From Cellvibrionales bacterium UBA2618 (lineage in GTDB: Bacteria; Pseudomonadota; Gammaproteobacteria; Pseudomonadales; Porticoccaceae): a DNA stretch of 14,988 nucleotides. Shown in pieces: positions 14,321 to 14,988 of this stretch. The stretch lies in the NCBI GenBank assembly GCA_002339165.1, contig DDJS01000023.1, positions 1,293 through 16,280 on the forward strand. The letters are read 5' to 3'. The notes beneath the pieces are model-generated. The model was not told the DNA's origin. It worked only from the letters and a program-made list of their open reading frames with translations, and did not search any database. The stretch's first letter is position 1, and the number at the start of each line of letters is the position of its first letter. The translations under genes were made by a program, and so were the position numbers.

Positions 14321-14988
14321 TAAAATAAAACGAATTTAAGACCCATCAAGAGCAGCATCGACGCGATGCATTTTTTCAATAGATCAGCGGGCATTTTGGA
14401 GGCCAACTGGGTGCTGAAATGGATCGCCGGCAGCGAGCCCATCAACAAGCAGGCGAGCAAGGTTAAATTGACATTACCGAGCAGTAGCAGGTGGCCAATT
14501 CCGGCGACGAGCGTGAGTGGTACGGCATGAGATATGTCGGTGCCAAGTATCCGTAAGGCCGGAAGGCGTGGGTAAATCCACATCAAAATGGCCGCGCAAA
14601 GCGCTCCCGCACCGACCGATGATAGGGTTACAAAAACCCCTAAAAACGCGCCGCTTGCGAACAGGATCGGCTTGCTGGTTGAATGGCTGCGTGCCTCGTC
14701 CGCCGCGGCTTGCGCAGGATCCACTGCGGGCACTGGTCTATTGAACAGCAGCACCAGACTGGTTAACACCAACATAACGCCGAGGCTGCGGGTGAGTATA
14801 ACGTGGTACTCCGTCGCGTCTTGGTAGGTTTGCTGAAGCAGTAAAAGGGTCATCAGTGAGGCGGGTATGCTACCGGCCGCCAACCAGCGTACAGCATGCC
14901 ATTCGACGGTCTTTTTGCGCGCATGCCCCAACATTGCACTGGACTTGGTGATCGCCGCGTAGAGTAAATCGGTGCCGATGGCGACGTT
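14320..14988 (-). CDS. TSUP (TauE/SafE) family membrane permease, partial
   Basis: The minus-strand frame stays open to the window edge, so the N-terminus is missing; 222 residues are visible. They include GTDLLYAAITKS near the cut end and a second, related GTDISHAVPLT, the two half-repeat signatures of TSUP permeases. At least five hydrophobic segments are seen, with a polar loop (DPAQAAADEARSHSTSK) between the halves. Family members move sulfite, sulfoacetate or other organosulfur anions; the substrate here is not determined. ATG 14934 is internal, because the conserved GTDLLYAAITKS lies upstream of it. It is the only minus-strand gene and converges on the 5'-nucleotidase. Confidence 0.9.
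   Translation of the reverse strand, partial: NVAIGTDLLYAAITKSSAMLGHARKKTVEWHAVRWLAAGSIPASLMTLLLLQQTYQDATEYHVILTRSLGVMLVLTSLVLLFNRPVPAVDPAQAAADEARSHSTSKPILFASGAFLGVFVTLSSVGAGALCAAILMWIYPRLPALRILGTDISHAVPLTLVAGIGHLLLLGNVNLTLLACLLMGSLPAIHFSTQLASKMPADLLKKCIASMLLLMGLKFVLF

Noticed and set aside
14320..14934. ATG 14934 as the true start of the TSUP permease
   Set aside because: The frame continues to the window edge and the conserved GTDLLYAAITKS motif lies upstream of that ATG, so the gene is truncated by the window.

Overview
The window is a compact, almost entirely plus-strand segment of a gammaproteobacterial chromosome with moderately high GC. The backbone is the conserved fatty-acid/murein/nucleotide cluster (yceD tail)-rpmF-plsX-fabD-fabG-acpP-pabC-mltG-tmk-holB, as known from Pseudomonas, Escherichia and relatives. 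The downstream genes (GloC-like hydrolase, all-alpha dUTPase, cytoplasmic Mdh, Bcp, YajC, D-cysteine desulfhydrase, AGCS symporter, 5'-nucleotidase, TSUP permease) fit an environmental, possibly marine, member of that class. I recognise families by protein motifs only; genus or family is not determined. No mobile element, phage gene, CRISPR array, tRNA or rRNA was seen.

Region 1 (1-3435) is the envelope-lipid block. It holds the last 14 codons of yceD, rpmF, plsX (TTG start), then fabD and fabG joined by an ATGA overlap. A 159-bp gap with two candidate promoters precedes acpP, which ends in a clear intrinsic terminator. The usual fabF after acpP is absent, and fabH is not between plsX and fabD. 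Region 2 (3464-7088) holds pabC, mltG, tmk and holB: pabC/mltG and tmk/holB overlap, and a short gap precedes tmk, so it is probably one operon serving folate, peptidoglycan, dTTP and replication.

Region 3 (7089-10359) starts with a 222-bp non-coding stretch carrying a repeated motif. It continues with the GloC-like metallo-hydrolase, the all-alpha dUTPase, a strong hairpin without a U-tract, mdh (own promoter, GTG start) and the peroxiredoxin bcp (probable TTG start). Region 4 (10439-11773) has yajC, away from its usual secDF partners, followed after 15 bp by a PLP enzyme whose diagnostic residues indicate D-cysteine desulfhydrase rather than ACC deaminase. Region 5 (11870-14226) is an AGCS sodium:amino-acid symporter followed 14 bp later by a cytosolic 5'-nucleotidase. 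The convergent gene at the right edge is a partial TSUP (TauE/SafE) permease.

Most of the window is ordinary housekeeping DNA and I found no convincing new multi-gene system. The points deserving a second look are small: the missing fabF, a minigene-like start arrangement at rpmF-plsX, several perfect inverted repeats, the repeat-bearing gap after holB, and the clustering of D-amino-acid and sulfur-related functions near the right end.
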